NCBI RefSeq assembly: GCF_001591705.1
Contig: NZ_BCVK01000019.1
Coordinates: forward strand, 1-38,227
DNA length: 38,227 nucleotides
Direction of reading: 5' to 3'
Origin: Lactococcus cremoris subsp. cremoris NBRC 100676
GTDB lineage: Bacteria > Bacillota > Bacilli > Lactobacillales > Streptococcaceae
Shown: positions 8,142 through 16,647 of the stretch, one piece after another
Position numbering within the stretch: the first letter of the stretch is position 1
Layout of the letters: each line of letters opens with the position of its first letter
Program-made: the position numbers and the translations under genes
The notes under the pieces: generated by a model
The model's input: only the letters and a program-made list of their open reading frames with translations
Databases searched by the model: none
What the model was told of the DNA's origin: nothing

Positions 8142-8209
8142 TTTTATGGTTCTCCTTAGATGTTTTTTCATTTTTATTGACGATATCTAAAATATCTATC
8201 ACTCTTGAT

Positions 8210-8238
8210 ATTGTACCACAAAACGAAAGGGTTTGCAA
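8210..8238 (-). promoter_or_regulatory. ptsHI promoter
   Basis: TTGCAA (8238-8233), 17 bp, TACAAT (8215-8210) with a TG one base upstream of the -10. The leader is about 60 nt. Confidence 0.85.
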
Positions 8239-8357
8239 TATCTGCTGTTAAATTTTCAAGTTTTTTTTCAGGGCTACTTTTGAAGCCTTACTACTATCCG
8301 CTTCATTTCCTGATCAAATTAATATTTTTTAAACTACTTTTATACTCTTTAAAATTT

Positions 8358-8380
8358 AAAAAAACTGTCAGTTTTGACAG
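8358..8380 (-). terminator. DAHP synthase gene terminator
   Basis: CTGTCA pairs with TGACAG across a 4-nt loop, then seven T on the minus strand, 10 bases after the stop codon. Confidence 0.88.
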
Positions 8381-8389
8381 CTTTTAATT

Positions 8390-9427
8390 TTATTTATTTT
8401 TACTTTCAGCTTCGTAAATTTCTTGAACGAGCGCTTCTGTTTTATCCCAACCTAAACATGGATCGGTAATTGATTTACCAAAAACTTCTGGCTTATCTTG
8501 ACGACCATCTTCAAGATATGATTCAATCATAAAGCCACGAACGTTTTGGCGGATTTTATCATCCCAATCACGATTGACCAATGTTTGACGGACAATACGG
8601 ATTTGTTCCATGAATTTTTTACCTGAATTATCATGATTTGTGTCAATGAGAATGAAAGGATTTTTCAAGCCCATTTTTTCATAAATCTCAATTGTTTCAA
8701 GCAAGTTATCTGTATAGTAGTTTGGATGGTATTTGCCATTTTCATCTTGTCCACCGCGCAAAATTGCATGTGCCAGTGGATTTCCTGAAGTTTGAACTTC
8801 TGCACGACCAAAAAGGAAATCTTGTGATTGTTGCGCAGCATAGATACCGTTGAACATTACTTTTAGGTTTCCTGAAGTTGGATTTTTCAATCCCGTTGGA
8901 ACATCAATTCCAGAAGCTACAAAACGGTGTTGTTGATTTTCCACAGAACGTGCACCAATCGCATGGTAGCTGACCAAATCATCAACCATTGGCAGATTTT
9001 CTGGGTAAAGCATTTCATCAGCAGTTGTCAAACCAGTTTCAGTGATAACTTTGTAATGCAAGTCGCGAACCATTTTGATTCCATTGATTAAGTCAGTATG
9101 ACCATCCGCATCAGGTTCGTGAATCAACCCTTTATAGCCATCTCCATTTGTACGAGGTTTAGCAGTATAGACACGCATTACCATAAAAATCTTGTCTTTG
9201 ACTGCTTCTTGAAGTTTGGCTAAACGACGAGCATATTCCAATACTGCTTCTTCATTATCAGACGAACAAGGTCCGATAATCAAAAGCAAACGGTCATCTT
9301 CGCCTTTGATAATTGCTTCAAGTTCTTTATCTCGAAGCATCTTTTTTTCTTGTTGCTCACTATTGAGATGACCCAACATCTTAATGGCATCAATATTTAT
9401 CTTAGGACTTATTTCTTTAAAAGTCAT
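8390..9427 (-). CDS. 3-deoxy-7-phosphoheptulonate (DAHP) synthase, class I
   Basis: First enzyme of the shikimate pathway: condenses PEP and erythrose 4-phosphate to DAHP. It is 345 aa, the typical length of the AroF/AroG/AroH (type I-alpha) group. Conserved blocks: LLLIIGPCSSDN with the metal-binding Cys, MRVYTAKPRT, GARSVENQQHR, KNPTSGNL, ILIDTNHDNSGK and GFMIESYLEDG. RBS GAGGA lies before the ATG. It has its own extended -10 promoter and terminator, so it is a single-gene unit between secA and ptsH. The aromatic amino acid that inhibits it cannot be told reliably; aroF, aroG and aroH are all possible symbols. Confidence 0.95.
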   Translation of the reverse strand: MTFKEISPKINIDAIKMLGHLNSEQQEKKMLRDKELEAIIKGEDDRLLLIIGPCSSDNEEAVLEYARRLAKLQEAVKDKIFMVMRVYTAKPRTNGDGYKGLIHEPDADGHTDLINGIKMVRDLHYKVITETGLTTADEMLYPENLPMVDDLVSYHAIGARSVENQQHRFVASGIDVPTGLKNPTSGNLKVMFNGIYAAQQSQDFLFGRAEVQTSGNPLAHAILRGGQDENGKYHPNYYTDNLLETIEIYEKMGLKNPFILIDTNHDNSGKKFMEQIRIVRQTLVNRDWDDKIRQNVRGFMIESYLEDGRQDKPEVFGKSITDPCLGWDKTEALVQEIYEAESKNK

Positions 9428-9462
9428 TCTAATTCCTCGTATTTCGCTTTGTTATTTTATCT

Positions 9463-9471
9463 ATTGTATCA
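9463..9471 (-). promoter_or_regulatory. DAHP synthase gene promoter
   Basis: Extended -10 TGA-TACAAT on the minus strand, about 36 bases before the start codon; the -35 is poor. Confidence 0.6.
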
Positions 9472-9513
9472 AAATTTTAATTAATTCTACATTTATTTGC
9501 GTCCATTATTGAT

Positions 9514-9546
9514 AAAAAAATTTACTGACAAAGTTGTCAGTAAATT
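9514..9546 (-). terminator. secA terminator
   Basis: A perfect 12-bp stem AATTTACTGACA/TGTCAGTAAATT with loop of 4 and a run of seven T on the minus strand. It is a full palindromic copy of the TTACTGAC repeat. Confidence 0.92.
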
Positions 9547-9556
9547 AATTGGCCTT

Positions 9557-12154
9557 TTAGGCAATGTGTGTACGTCCATGACAATTTTTAAACTTCTTAC
9601 CAGAGCCGCATGGGCAAGGGTCATTACGTCCAACATTTTCAAATGAAATTTCTTCACTGACCGAAGTGTCAGGGCCGACATTTGTAATGTTTTCTTGTGA
9701 AGCTGTCGTTGTCATTCTTGGCGCTTCCTGACGGATTGCCGTTTGTGGTTGAATTTGTGCTTTCATCATCAAACGAGTGACTTCAAATTCAATCGCACCA
9801 ATCATATTATTGTACATTTTATATGATTCTTCTTGATACTCAACAATCGGATTATTTTGGGCATAACCACGAAGTCCGACTGATTGACGCATTTGGTCAA
9901 GAGCATCAATATGTTCTGACCAGTTATTATCAACCACACGCAAGATAACCGCACGTTGGAATTCTAACTGACGTTCTGGGTCAGCTAATTTTTCCATCTG
10001 TGAAGCATAACGACTTTTGACTTTATCAAAAATCAAATCTTTCATTGCTTGTCCTGACAGACCAGTCAATTCAGATAATTCAATTGCCTCTTCTGGCAAC
10101 ATTGTGTTTTGCACTGTTTGTAAGAGATCTTTGACTGTTTCTTCGTCTTTAAGATTCCCTGCAAGTTCATGACCATCAACCTGACGGTCAATTGTCCGTT
10201 TGAACATTCCCATCAAAACAGGAGTCATATCTTCTTTAGTCAAGATAACTTCTTGACGTTGCGCATAAATTACTTCACGTTGCTCACGGATTACGTCATC
10301 ATATTGCAAGACTTGTTTCCGAGAATCATAGTTATTTCCTTCGACACGTTTTTGTGAACTTTCAATCTGACGAGTAATCAACCCAGATTTGATAACAGCA
10401 TCTTCACCAGAAATACGCATTCTATCTAGGAAAGCTGAAACACGTTCAGAACCAAAACGTTTCATTAATTCATCTTCAAGAGAGAGATAGAATTGTGAAA
10501 CCCCTGGGTCACCTTGACGTCCAGAACGACCACGCAATTGGTTATCAATACGACGAGATTCATGACGTTCGGTACCAATAACAGCAAGTCCGCGGAATTC
10601 AGGATCTGCATGATCAATTACACCAGGACCAAGCTTGATATCAGTCCCACGACCGGCCATGTTGGTCGCAATCGTTACTGCTCCTTGTTGACCCGCATTC
10701 ATGATGATTTGTGCTTCACGGAAGTGATTTTTCGCGTTCAAAACTTCATGAGGAATTTTCGCTTCAACCAACTTCTTAGAAATCAATTCTGAAGTTTCTA
10801 CAGCAACAGTACCAATCAAAATCGGTTGACCTTCAGCATGACGACGTTTAATATCATCAATAACTGCTTTAAATTTAGCTTCCAAAGTTGGGTAAAGCAA
10901 ATCTGGATGGTCTAAACGTTGAACTGGACGGTTGGTTGGAATTGGTGTGATTTGAATATTATAAATCTCACGGAATTCTTCTTCTTCTGTTTTAGCCGTA
11001 CCTGTCATCCCTGACAATTTTTTATACATCCGGAAGTAGTTTTGGATGGTAATTGAAGCCATTGTTTTTGATTCATCTTGAATTGGCACAGCTTCTTTAG
11101 CTTCAATTGCTTGGTGAAGACCATCAGAATAACGACGACCAGGCATCGTACGTCCTGTAAATTGGTCAATAATCAAGACTTCTTGATTCTCATCAACCAT
11201 ATAGTCAATGTCATGAAGCATGATAAAGTTGGCACGCAAAGCATTGTCAACAAAGTGAGTCAAGGCAACATTTTCCATATCATAAAGATTTTCGATTTGG
11301 AAGAATTTTTCAGCCTTATCAATTCCTTCTTCAGTTAAAGAAATTGTTTTTGATTGTAAGTCAATCTTGTAATCATCGCCCTCTTCGTAATCAGAAGTTG
11401 CAACGTTCAAGTTTTGACCTTTTAAAGTCTTAGTAAATTGGTCAGCGCGATAGTAAAGTGCTGATGAACTTTCGGCTTGTCCAGAAATAATCAAAGGAGT
11501 CCGAGCTTCATCGACCAAAATTGAGTCTACTTCATCGACAAGTGCATAGTTAAGTGGTTTTTGAACCATATCTTCAGCACGAGTAACCATATTATCTCGA
11601 AGATAGTCAAAGCCAAGCTCAGCTGATGTTGAATAAGTAATATCACAGTTATAAGCTTCACGTTTTTCTTCTGGTGATTTTGAGTTCAAGTTCAAACCAA
11701 CAGTTAAACCGAGCCAACTATAAAGCTCACCCATTTCAGTCATATCACGAGTTGCCAAGTATTCATTGACAGTAACAACGTGAACCCCTTTGCCTGATAA
11801 AGCATTAAGATAAACAGGCATTGTTGCAGTCAAGGTTTTACCTTCACCAGTACGCATTTCAGGAACGTCCCCATTATGCAAGACAATCCCACCCATGATT
11901 TGAACATGGAAAGGATACAATCCAAGCACACGACGAGCTGCTTCACGACAAACGGCAAAAGCTTCATAGAGGAGGTCATCAAGACTTTCTCCTTTTGCAA
12001 TACGTTCTTTCAATTCTGGAGTTTTGGCTTTTAACTGCTCATCTGTCAAGTGTTCCATTTCATCAGCGAAACTTTCAACTTGGAGCGCCATTTTATTGAG
12101 TTTTTTGAGCTCTTTTTTGTCGTTTTCGACAAGTTTTCTAATAATATTTGGCAT
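9557..12154 (-). CDS. secA: Preprotein translocase ATPase SecA
   Basis: Motor of Sec protein export, 865 aa. The ATP site shows [11 protein letters not shown] (Walker A), [20 protein letters not shown] (Walker B/DEAD) and [20 protein letters not shown] in the second helicase domain; the C-terminus ends with the zinc motif [15 protein letters not shown] chose the ATG at 12154 (MPNIIRKL) because alignment with SecA proteins starts there; 39 further codons are open upstream but unlike SecA. The ribosome site is weak (AAAGAGA). Single gene, divergent from the azoreductase. Confidence 0.97.
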   Translation of the reverse strand: MPNIIRKLVENDKKELKKLNKMALQVESFADEMEHLTDEQLKAKTPELKERIAKGESLDDLLYEAFAVCREAARRVLGLYPFHVQIMGGIVLHNGDVPEMRTGEGKTLTATMPVYLNALSGKGVHVVTVNEYLATRDMTEMGELYSWLGLTVGLNLNSKSPEEKREAYNCDITYSTSAELGFDYLRDNMVTRAEDMVQKPLNYALVDEVDSILVDEARTPLIISGQAESSSALYYRADQFTKTLKGQNLNVATSDYEEGDDYKIDLQSKTISLTEEGIDKAEKFFQIENLYDMENVALTHFVDNALRANFIMLHDIDYMVDENQEVLIIDQFTGRTMPGRRYSDGLHQAIEAKEAVPIQDESKTMASITIQNYFRMYKKLSGMTGTAKTEEEEFREIYNIQITPIPTNRPVQRLDHPDLLYPTLEAKFKAVIDDIKRRHAEGQPILIGTVAVETSELISKKLVEAKIPHEVLNAKNHFREAQIIMNAGQQGAVTIATNMAGRGTDIKLGPGVIDHADPEFRGLAVIGTERHESRRIDNQLRGRSGRQGDPGVSQFYLSLEDELMKRFGSERVSAFLDRMRISGEDAVIKSGLITRQIESSQKRVEGNNYDSRKQVLQYDDVIREQREVIYAQRQEVILTKEDMTPVLMGMFKRTIDRQVDGHELAGNLKDEETVKDLLQTVQNTMLPEEAIELSELTGLSGQAMKDLIFDKVKSRYASQMEKLADPERQLEFQRAVILRVVDNNWSEHIDALDQMRQSVGLRGYAQNNPIVEYQEESYKMYNNMIGAIEFEVTRLMMKAQIQPQTAIRQEAPRMTTTASQENITNVGPDTSVSEEISFENVGRNDPCPCGSGKKFKNCHGRTHIA

Positions 12155-12263
12155 ATTTTCTCTTTCACATAAATAAGTGGATATTACAATTAATTGTAAC
12201 ACTTTTACATAGCTTTTACAAACTGAAATACCACAAAACACTCGATTTTTAATTCGGTTTAAT

Positions 12264-12306
12264 GTTGACAAGCAACAAAATTAAGTCTATAATGTTGTTT
12301 GTCAAC
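12264..12306 (+). promoter_or_regulatory. Azoreductase promoter with paired operators
   Basis: TTGACA (12265-12270), 17 bp, TATAAT (12288-12293). GTTGACAAGCAAC overlaps the -35 and GTTGTTTGTCAAC follows the -10. The two form a 43-bp inverted repeat, and each is itself a GTTG-N5-CAAC dyad; their centres are 30 bp apart, close to three helical turns. The MarR protein encoded downstream is the natural candidate to bind here. Confidence 0.75.
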
Positions 12307-12328
12307 AAAAAAAGAAAGAAGAAATAAA

Positions 12329-12973
12329 ATGACAACATTACTCATCGTCTTAGCCCACCCACACACTGATGATTTCAGTTGGTCTCTTGCTACAACTGAA
12401 AAATTCAAAGAAGCTTACCGCCAAACAAACACTTCTGATAAAATAATCATTCGCGATTTATTTGCAGAAAAAGTACCAGCTCTTGATAACGAAACTTTTG
12501 CAGCTTGGAAGCGTAATAAATATACTCCCGATTTACTTAATGAGGCTGACAAAAATTTACTCCATCGTCATGAAGAATATTTAGAAGAATTTCTGTCAGC
12601 TGATAAATATGTTTTCGTCAATCCTATGTACAATGGCTTTGTCACTGCTGAATTGAAACAATATATCGATGTCATTGCCGTACCTAGAAAGCTTTTCCGT
12701 TATACTGAAAATGGTCCGATTGGTTTACTTGAAGGAAAAAAATCACTTCATATCCAATCCGCTGGCGGTTTTTATCATAATGAACAAGATCCAACCCATA
12801 TGGCGAATGATTTAGGAGCTGCCTATATTGACCAAACAATGAAAATGGTGGGAATTACTGACGAAAATCGCAAGCAACTCTTCGTAGAAGGATATGCTCG
12901 CTATCCAGAACGTTCTGCTGAATTGAAAGAGAAAGCGTTCACTAATGCAGAAAAAATTGGACAAAGTTTCTGA
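12329..12973 (+). CDS. FMN-dependent NAD(P)H:quinone oxidoreductase / azoreductase
   Basis: A 214-aa flavodoxin-fold enzyme of the AzoR/quinone reductase family: N-terminal LLIVLAHPHTDDFSWS FMN-phosphate loop, then FVNPMYNGFVTAELKQYIDVI and QSAGGFYHN near the flavin. Such enzymes reduce quinones and azo compounds by two electrons and protect against electrophile stress. I chose the ATG at 12329; a TTG at 12299 lies in the operator and is unlikely. The ribosome site is weak (AGAAAGAAG). The promoter carries paired operators and a MarR gene follows. Confidence 0.88.
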   Translation: MTTLLIVLAHPHTDDFSWSLATTEKFKEAYRQTNTSDKIIIRDLFAEKVPALDNETFAAWKRNKYTPDLLNEADKNLLHRHEEYLEEFLSADKYVFVNPMYNGFVTAELKQYIDVIAVPRKLFRYTENGPIGLLEGKKSLHIQSAGGFYHNEQDPTHMANDLGAAYIDQTMKMVGITDENRKQLFVEGYARYPERSAELKEKAFTNAEKIGQSF

Positions 12974-13110
12974 GACCTCACTTTCTTATCTAAATATCCC
13001 TCACCTCTTTCATTAGACTTTTTACTCGCTCGTTAAAGTGGTTTTGCAAACCATCATCGGTCTTCTTTGGTCAGCCAAAATCAGCCCTAGGAAATCTATT
13101 TCGTATGGCT

Positions 13111-13124
13111 GGCTGTGATATAAT
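13111..13124 (+). promoter_or_regulatory. marR-type gene promoter (leaderless start)
   Basis: Extended -10 TGA-TATAAT (13116-13124), no good -35. The expected +1 is the A of the ATG at 13131. A GGCT/AGCC-rich inverted repeat lies just upstream (about 13081-13115) and could be an operator. Confidence 0.55.
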
Positions 13125-13130
13125 ATAAGA

Positions 13131-13649
13131 ATGGATAAAATGAACTCAGCAAACTTGGACAAAAAAATTTCAAAGGAATTGCATGAACTGCGTCATGCAA
13201 CTGACAATCGCTCTCAAGAAAGAAAATGGATTTTAGAGCAAGTAAATGATGACAAACTAGAAAAAGAAGTTTTGACTCTGTCAGTTGTCGCTCTTCACAT
13301 TTTATCGGCCCTAACCAAAAAAGATTTAACTGGTATTGAATTAGCTACAAAATTATCAGTCACTCGTGGGGGAGTGACCCGTGCTGTTCAAAATTTAATA
13401 AAACATCAGTTTCTAACAACTTATCAAGCGGATAATGATAAAAAGAAAATTTACTACCATATCACAACTAAAGGCTTAAAAGTGGCAAGTATCCATGATA
13501 AGATGCACAAAATCATGGATTTAAAGCTTGGACAAATTTTTGATAAATACAACGAAAATGAAAAATCAATCATTTTAAATTTTCTGTCTGATTTCAATCT
13601 AACAGAAGGACAAATTTTTGATTCGACGCAGACTGATAAAAAACTCTAG
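13131..13649 (+). CDS. MarR-family transcriptional regulator
   Basis: A 172-aa winged-helix protein. After a charged N-terminal part, the helix-turn-helix region reads LTGIELATKLSVTRGGVTRAVQNLIKHQFL (split as helix 2, turn, recognition helix), then the wing with DNDKKKIYYHITTKG and a C-terminal dimerisation helix pair. This is the MarR layout. Being next to a quinone/azo reductase with operator-like sites, it probably senses electrophiles like MhqR or YodB of Bacillus, but no obvious sensor Cys is present: I see none in the protein, so a Cys-switch is unlikely. No Shine-Dalgarno site; the mRNA looks leaderless. Confidence 0.82.
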   Translation: MDKMNSANLDKKISKELHELRHATDNRSQERKWILEQVNDDKLEKEVLTLSVVALHILSALTKKDLTGIELATKLSVTRGGVTRAVQNLIKHQFLTTYQADNDKKKIYYHITTKGLKVASIHDKMHKIMDLKLGQIFDKYNENEKSIILNFLSDFNLTEGQIFDSTQTDKKL

Positions 13650-13671
13650 CAAAATATTTTGCTAGAGTTTT
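13640..13671. terminator. Bidirectional terminator between marR and plsC
   Basis: A nearly perfect 32-bp palindrome, AAAACTCTAGCAAAAT and its complement, containing the marR stop codon and followed by T runs. Confidence 0.9.
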
Positions 13672-13679
13672 TTATTTTT

Positions 13680-14321
13680 TTATTTTGCTTCGTAATGAAA
13701 ATCAGGGTTTAATTCTTTATCAAGTTCAGCAAAAGCAACTTCCATTCGGCGGTTAACTTCGGCAATTCCCTCTTCATTCATCTTTTTGATATCTGAAATA
13801 TCAATGGGGTGACCAACATTAATGGCAACTTTTTGACGTTTGAAAATTCCTTTCATTGTCAGAGGTCCTTGATAAACGGCTGGTACGATACGAACTTTTG
13901 CCATTTTAGCAATGACCGCAACGCCACCTTTCATTTCGGCACTATGACGGCTACCTGAAGGGAACATAATCATTGATTTATCTGATTCTTTAAGCATCTT
14001 AACGGCATGTTTTAAGGGTTTAGTCCCTGGGTTTTCACGGTCAACCGGAAAAGCACCACACATTTTAATCCACCAACCGCCAAATCCTTTAAACAATTCT
14101 TTTTTGGCCATGAAAATAAATTGTTTTGGACGAGTCGCAAAAGCAAACCATACTGGCTCCCAAGCCATTCGGTGGGGGGCGACTAATATATAATTTTCAT
14201 CTTTAGGAATCCGGTCGATATTGTAATATTTACTTTTTCCATTAAAAATGAAAAGTAAAAAGGCGACAAGATTGCGTAAAAAGACATAGAAGATTCGATG
14301 TTGTTTTTCATATTCTTTCAT
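13680..14321 (-). CDS. 1-acyl-sn-glycerol-3-phosphate acyltransferase (PlsC type)
   Basis: About 213 aa. Makes phosphatidic acid by acylating lysophosphatidic acid at the membrane. Motif I is APHRMAWEP, i.e. HX4E where most family members have HX4D; motif III is FPSGSRHS in place of FPEGTR; a further PAVYQGP block follows. These variants may be a normal feature of the Lactobacillales branch rather than damage. The likely start is the ATG at 14321, with GAGGAG 13 bases upstream, which is long; an ATG at 14342 has no ribosome site. One hydrophobic N-terminal segment (FYVFLRNLVAFLLFIF). Convergent with marR. Confidence 0.87.
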   Translation of the reverse strand: MKEYEKQHRIFYVFLRNLVAFLLFIFNGKSKYYNIDRIPKDENYILVAPHRMAWEPVWFAFATRPKQFIFMAKKELFKGFGGWWIKMCGAFPVDRENPGTKPLKHAVKMLKESDKSMIMFPSGSRHSAEMKGGVAVIAKMAKVRIVPAVYQGPLTMKGIFKRQKVAINVGHPIDISDIKKMNEEGIAEVNRRMEVAFAELDKELNPDFHYEAK

Positions 14322-14421
14322 TTTAGATAGTTTACTCCTCATATCATAAGTTGCTGATAACTTCCCTATTTTAACTTATTTTAGCTATTTTAGCAATTTT
14401 TGTCAGCTCCAAAATAATGAC

Positions 14422-14457
14422 AAAAAAATGGTCTCAAAAATTTTGAAACCATTTTTT
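14422..14457 (-). terminator. bcaP terminator
   Basis: On the minus strand AAAAAATGGTTTCAAAA pairs with TTTTGAGACCATTTTTTT. Strong intrinsic terminator about 35 bases after the permease stop. Confidence 0.88.
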
Positions 14458-14490
14458 GTAATCTCTAAGTTAATTTTTTTATTTTTCGTC

Positions 14491-15888
14491 TTATTTCTTT
14501 TTGCGACGATTTCCATAAGCAAAATAAATCGCAATTCCAATAAGGAACCAAATTCCAGAATAAAGTTTGGCTTGAACATCCAGTCCCCAAAAGACAAATA
14601 ATGACCCAATAAAACCAAGAGCTGGTAGTACTGGATAAAAAGGCATTTTATAAGTTGCTTCTGGTAAATCTTTTCCTTGACGACGACGGAGCGAATAAAT
14701 TCCAAGAGTTACAAACATGAAGGCAATCAAAGTTCCGGCTGAGATAAGTTGAGCAAGAAAAGCAAAGGGGAAGAATGCCCCGATGACAATAGCAACAATG
14801 GCTAAGGTCCACACACCATTTGCTGGAAGATTTCGAGCATTCATTTTACCTAAACCTTTAGGCAAAAGTCCATCGCGTCCAAAAGCATAAAGCAAACGTG
14901 AACCTGCAAGGACCATTCCCAAAAGAGCGATAAACATTCCGGCAAGTGCAATCGCTGTGACAACTTCTGATAAAACAGAATAACCTGATTGTTGAAGGGC
15001 CCAACCAACTGGCGCTGCATTTCCTGCATAGGCTGAGTAAGGATGCATCCCTACAAGTACCAAGGTTACTGCTGCAAATAGAACAACAGCAATGAGGAGT
15101 GAGCCAATAATTCCACGAGGCATTGTTTTTTGGGGATTTTTAGCTTCCGCTGAATTGGCGGCAATTGAATCAAAACCAATATAGGCCAAGAAAATCATCG
15201 ACACCCCAGACCAAATCCCCGAGAAGCCACCAAAACCTGTTTTCGGATTGTGTGGCGGAATAAATGGATGGTAATTTGCTGGCTTAATGACCGTAATCCC
15301 AACAATGATGAAAGCAATAACCGCTGCCACTTTGAGCACAACAAGAATTTGACTGATTCGTCCAGCATCAGATGCTCCACGAAAGACAATAATTGCCGAG
15401 AGCAAAATGACCAAAAGTGAAATAATATCAACGATTCCACCGTCTGTACCGAAAGGGTTGGCCAATACTTTTGGCAGATGGAAACCAAGTGGGGCCAGCA
15501 ATTGCTGAAGATTTGCTGAGAAACCTGAGCCAACAAAGGCAACAGCAATAAAATATTCCGCAAGCAAAGCCCAACCAGCAATCCAACCAAAACCTTCGCC
15601 AAATAAGACCGAAATCCAAGAATAGGCTGAACCAGCAAAGGGCATTACTGTTGACATTTCAGCATAAGCCAAGGCCACAAAACCAGCGACCAAAGCGGCA
15701 AGTAGATAAGAAAAGACAACCCCTGGGCCCGCAAATTGAGCGGCAACTTGTCCTGGCAAGGTAAAGATAGAAGTTGAAATAATTGTTCCAACACCTAGTG
15801 CAAGAAAATCACGTGTGGTTAGTACCTGATTATAATGTTTATCTGCATCACGATAAAGCTCAAAATCTGCTTTTCTCATAAATCCCAT
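14491..15888 (-). CDS. bcaP: APC amino acid permease, branched-chain type (BcaP/CtrA)
   Basis: A 465-aa, 12-TM permease of the cationic amino acid transporter (CAT) branch of the APC superfamily: FLALGVGTIISTSIFTLPG (TM1), YAEMSTVMPFAGSAYSW, FLAYIGFDSIAANSAEAKNPQ and RLLYAFGRDGLLP. In L. lactis the CAT-type protein near the ptsHI region is BcaP (formerly CtrA), which takes up Leu, Ile, Val and Met and is repressed by CodY; the symbol rests on that memory and on context. Start at 15888 after GAGGA. A CodY-like box lies in its leader. Confidence 0.85.
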   Translation of the reverse strand: MGFMRKADFELYRDADKHYNQVLTTRDFLALGVGTIISTSIFTLPGQVAAQFAGPGVVFSYLLAALVAGFVALAYAEMSTVMPFAGSAYSWISVLFGEGFGWIAGWALLAEYFIAVAFVGSGFSANLQQLLAPLGFHLPKVLANPFGTDGGIVDIISLLVILLSAIIVFRGASDAGRISQILVVLKVAAVIAFIIVGITVIKPANYHPFIPPHNPKTGFGGFSGIWSGVSMIFLAYIGFDSIAANSAEAKNPQKTMPRGIIGSLLIAVVLFAAVTLVLVGMHPYSAYAGNAAPVGWALQQSGYSVLSEVVTAIALAGMFIALLGMVLAGSRLLYAFGRDGLLPKGLGKMNARNLPANGVWTLAIVAIVIGAFFPFAFLAQLISAGTLIAFMFVTLGIYSLRRRQGKDLPEATYKMPFYPVLPALGFIGSLFVFWGLDVQAKLYSGIWFLIGIAIYFAYGNRRKKK

Positions 15889-15899
15889 AATAAATCCTC

Positions 15900-15968
15900 A
15901 TTTTTCTGAATTTGTAACTAAATAATTTCAATAAACTGTATTTTACCGAATTGTCAGACAATTGTCAA
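15900..15968 (-). promoter_or_regulatory. bcaP promoter with CodY-like box
   Basis: TTGACA (15968-15963), 17 bp, TAAAAT (15945-15940) on the minus strand. The leader holds CAAATTCAGAAAAAT (15914-15900), which matches 11 of 15 positions of the CodY consensus AATTTTCWGAAAATT, just ahead of the ribosome site. Confidence 0.6.
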
Positions 15969-16000
15969 GAATTAACTTTATGTAGTATAAAATTTTTTTC

Positions 16001-16027
16001 AAAAAAATACTGACAGATTCGTCAGTA
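16001..16027 (-). terminator. HAD gene terminator overlapping its stop codon
   Basis: TACTGAC-GAATCT-GTCAGTA followed by seven T on the minus strand; the TGA stop codon (16024-16022) is inside the stem. A TTACTGAC-type repeat therefore supplies both the stop and the terminator. Confidence 0.88.
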
Positions 16028-16645
16028 AATTATTTTATTAAAATCAATTTCTGTCAGTACTTCTGGTGCTTTCAGATGATAAGTTTTTAGACCTGCTGCC
16101 TGTGCTCCTAAGATATTGTCCGCATTGTCATCAATAAATAAAGTTTCATCAGCCTTTAAATTGGACTGACGGAGAACCTCGTGAAAACTTTCAACTGTTG
16201 GTTTTCTTAAATGTAATTCATGTGAATAATAGGCTTTTGTAAAATAAGTTGCTAAAGGCTGACCCATTTGTTCGATACAACGTTGCTCAAAACATTTAGC
16301 ATGAATAGCGTTGGTATTTGAGAAAAGATAAAGTGAAAAATCTGCTGACAAGTCTGTCAGTAAATTCATTCGTTCTTTTTGAAAATCTTTTAGAATTAAA
16401 TTCCAATTTTCTTCAATTACTTCGTCTGTAAGCTGGCTTTTAGTCGCTTTTCTAAACTCATCGTAGAAAACGTCTGGTGATATAAGTCCTAATTCTAGTT
16501 CTTCAAAAAAATCAACTTGTTTTTGTGGATTAAAGTAGCTAGAAAAATCCTTGACGCCAAGTTGCTCAAAAGAATTAATCATTCGCGTAAAACCTAAATC
16601 TAAAATTACGCCACCCAAATCAAATATAATATTTTTTACAGTCAT
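16022..16645 (-). CDS. HAD-superfamily phosphatase (YihX-like)
   Basis: A 207-aa HAD subfamily IA hydrolase: motif I FDLGGVILDL with the nucleophile Asp (the DxG form seen in YihX sugar-phosphatases), motif II YLFSNTNA, Lys in HLRKPTVESF, and motif IV LFIDDNADNILGA. Likely removes phosphate from a small metabolite such as a sugar phosphate; substrate unknown. It lies 2 bases after the broken TMEM175 gene and probably shares the dtd transcript. RBS AAGG lies near the ATG. An internal CTGACA-AGTC-TGTCAGTAAA palindrome (16345-16364) is part of the coding region. Confidence 0.85.
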   Translation of the reverse strand: MTVKNIIFDLGGVILDLGFTRMINSFEQLGVKDFSSYFNPQKQVDFFEELELGLISPDVFYDEFRKATKSQLTDEVIEENWNLILKDFQKERMNLLTDLSADFSLYLFSNTNAIHAKCFEQRCIEQMGQPLATYFTKAYYSHELHLRKPTVESFHEVLRQSNLKADETLFIDDNADNILGAQAAGLKTYHLKAPEVLTEIDFNKIIY

Positions 16646-16647
16646 TA

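Noticed and set aside
12299-12328. TTG start ten codons upstream for the azoreductase
   Set aside because: It lies within the downstream operator at about the transcription start; the ATG at 12329 fits the family length.
13680-14321. Broken catalytic motif in the PlsC-like gene (HX4E, FPSGSR)
   Set aside because: The changes look like branch-specific variants, since the frame and other blocks are intact; not reported as a lesion.
15195-15638. A 147-codon minus-strand frame inside bcaP
   Set aside because: Out-of-frame copy of a hydrophobic permease; Leu/Cys-rich and without a start signal.
15800-15815. CACGTG in bcaP as a second parS site
   Set aside because: Only the core hexamer matches; the flanking TTTC/GAAA arms are missing.
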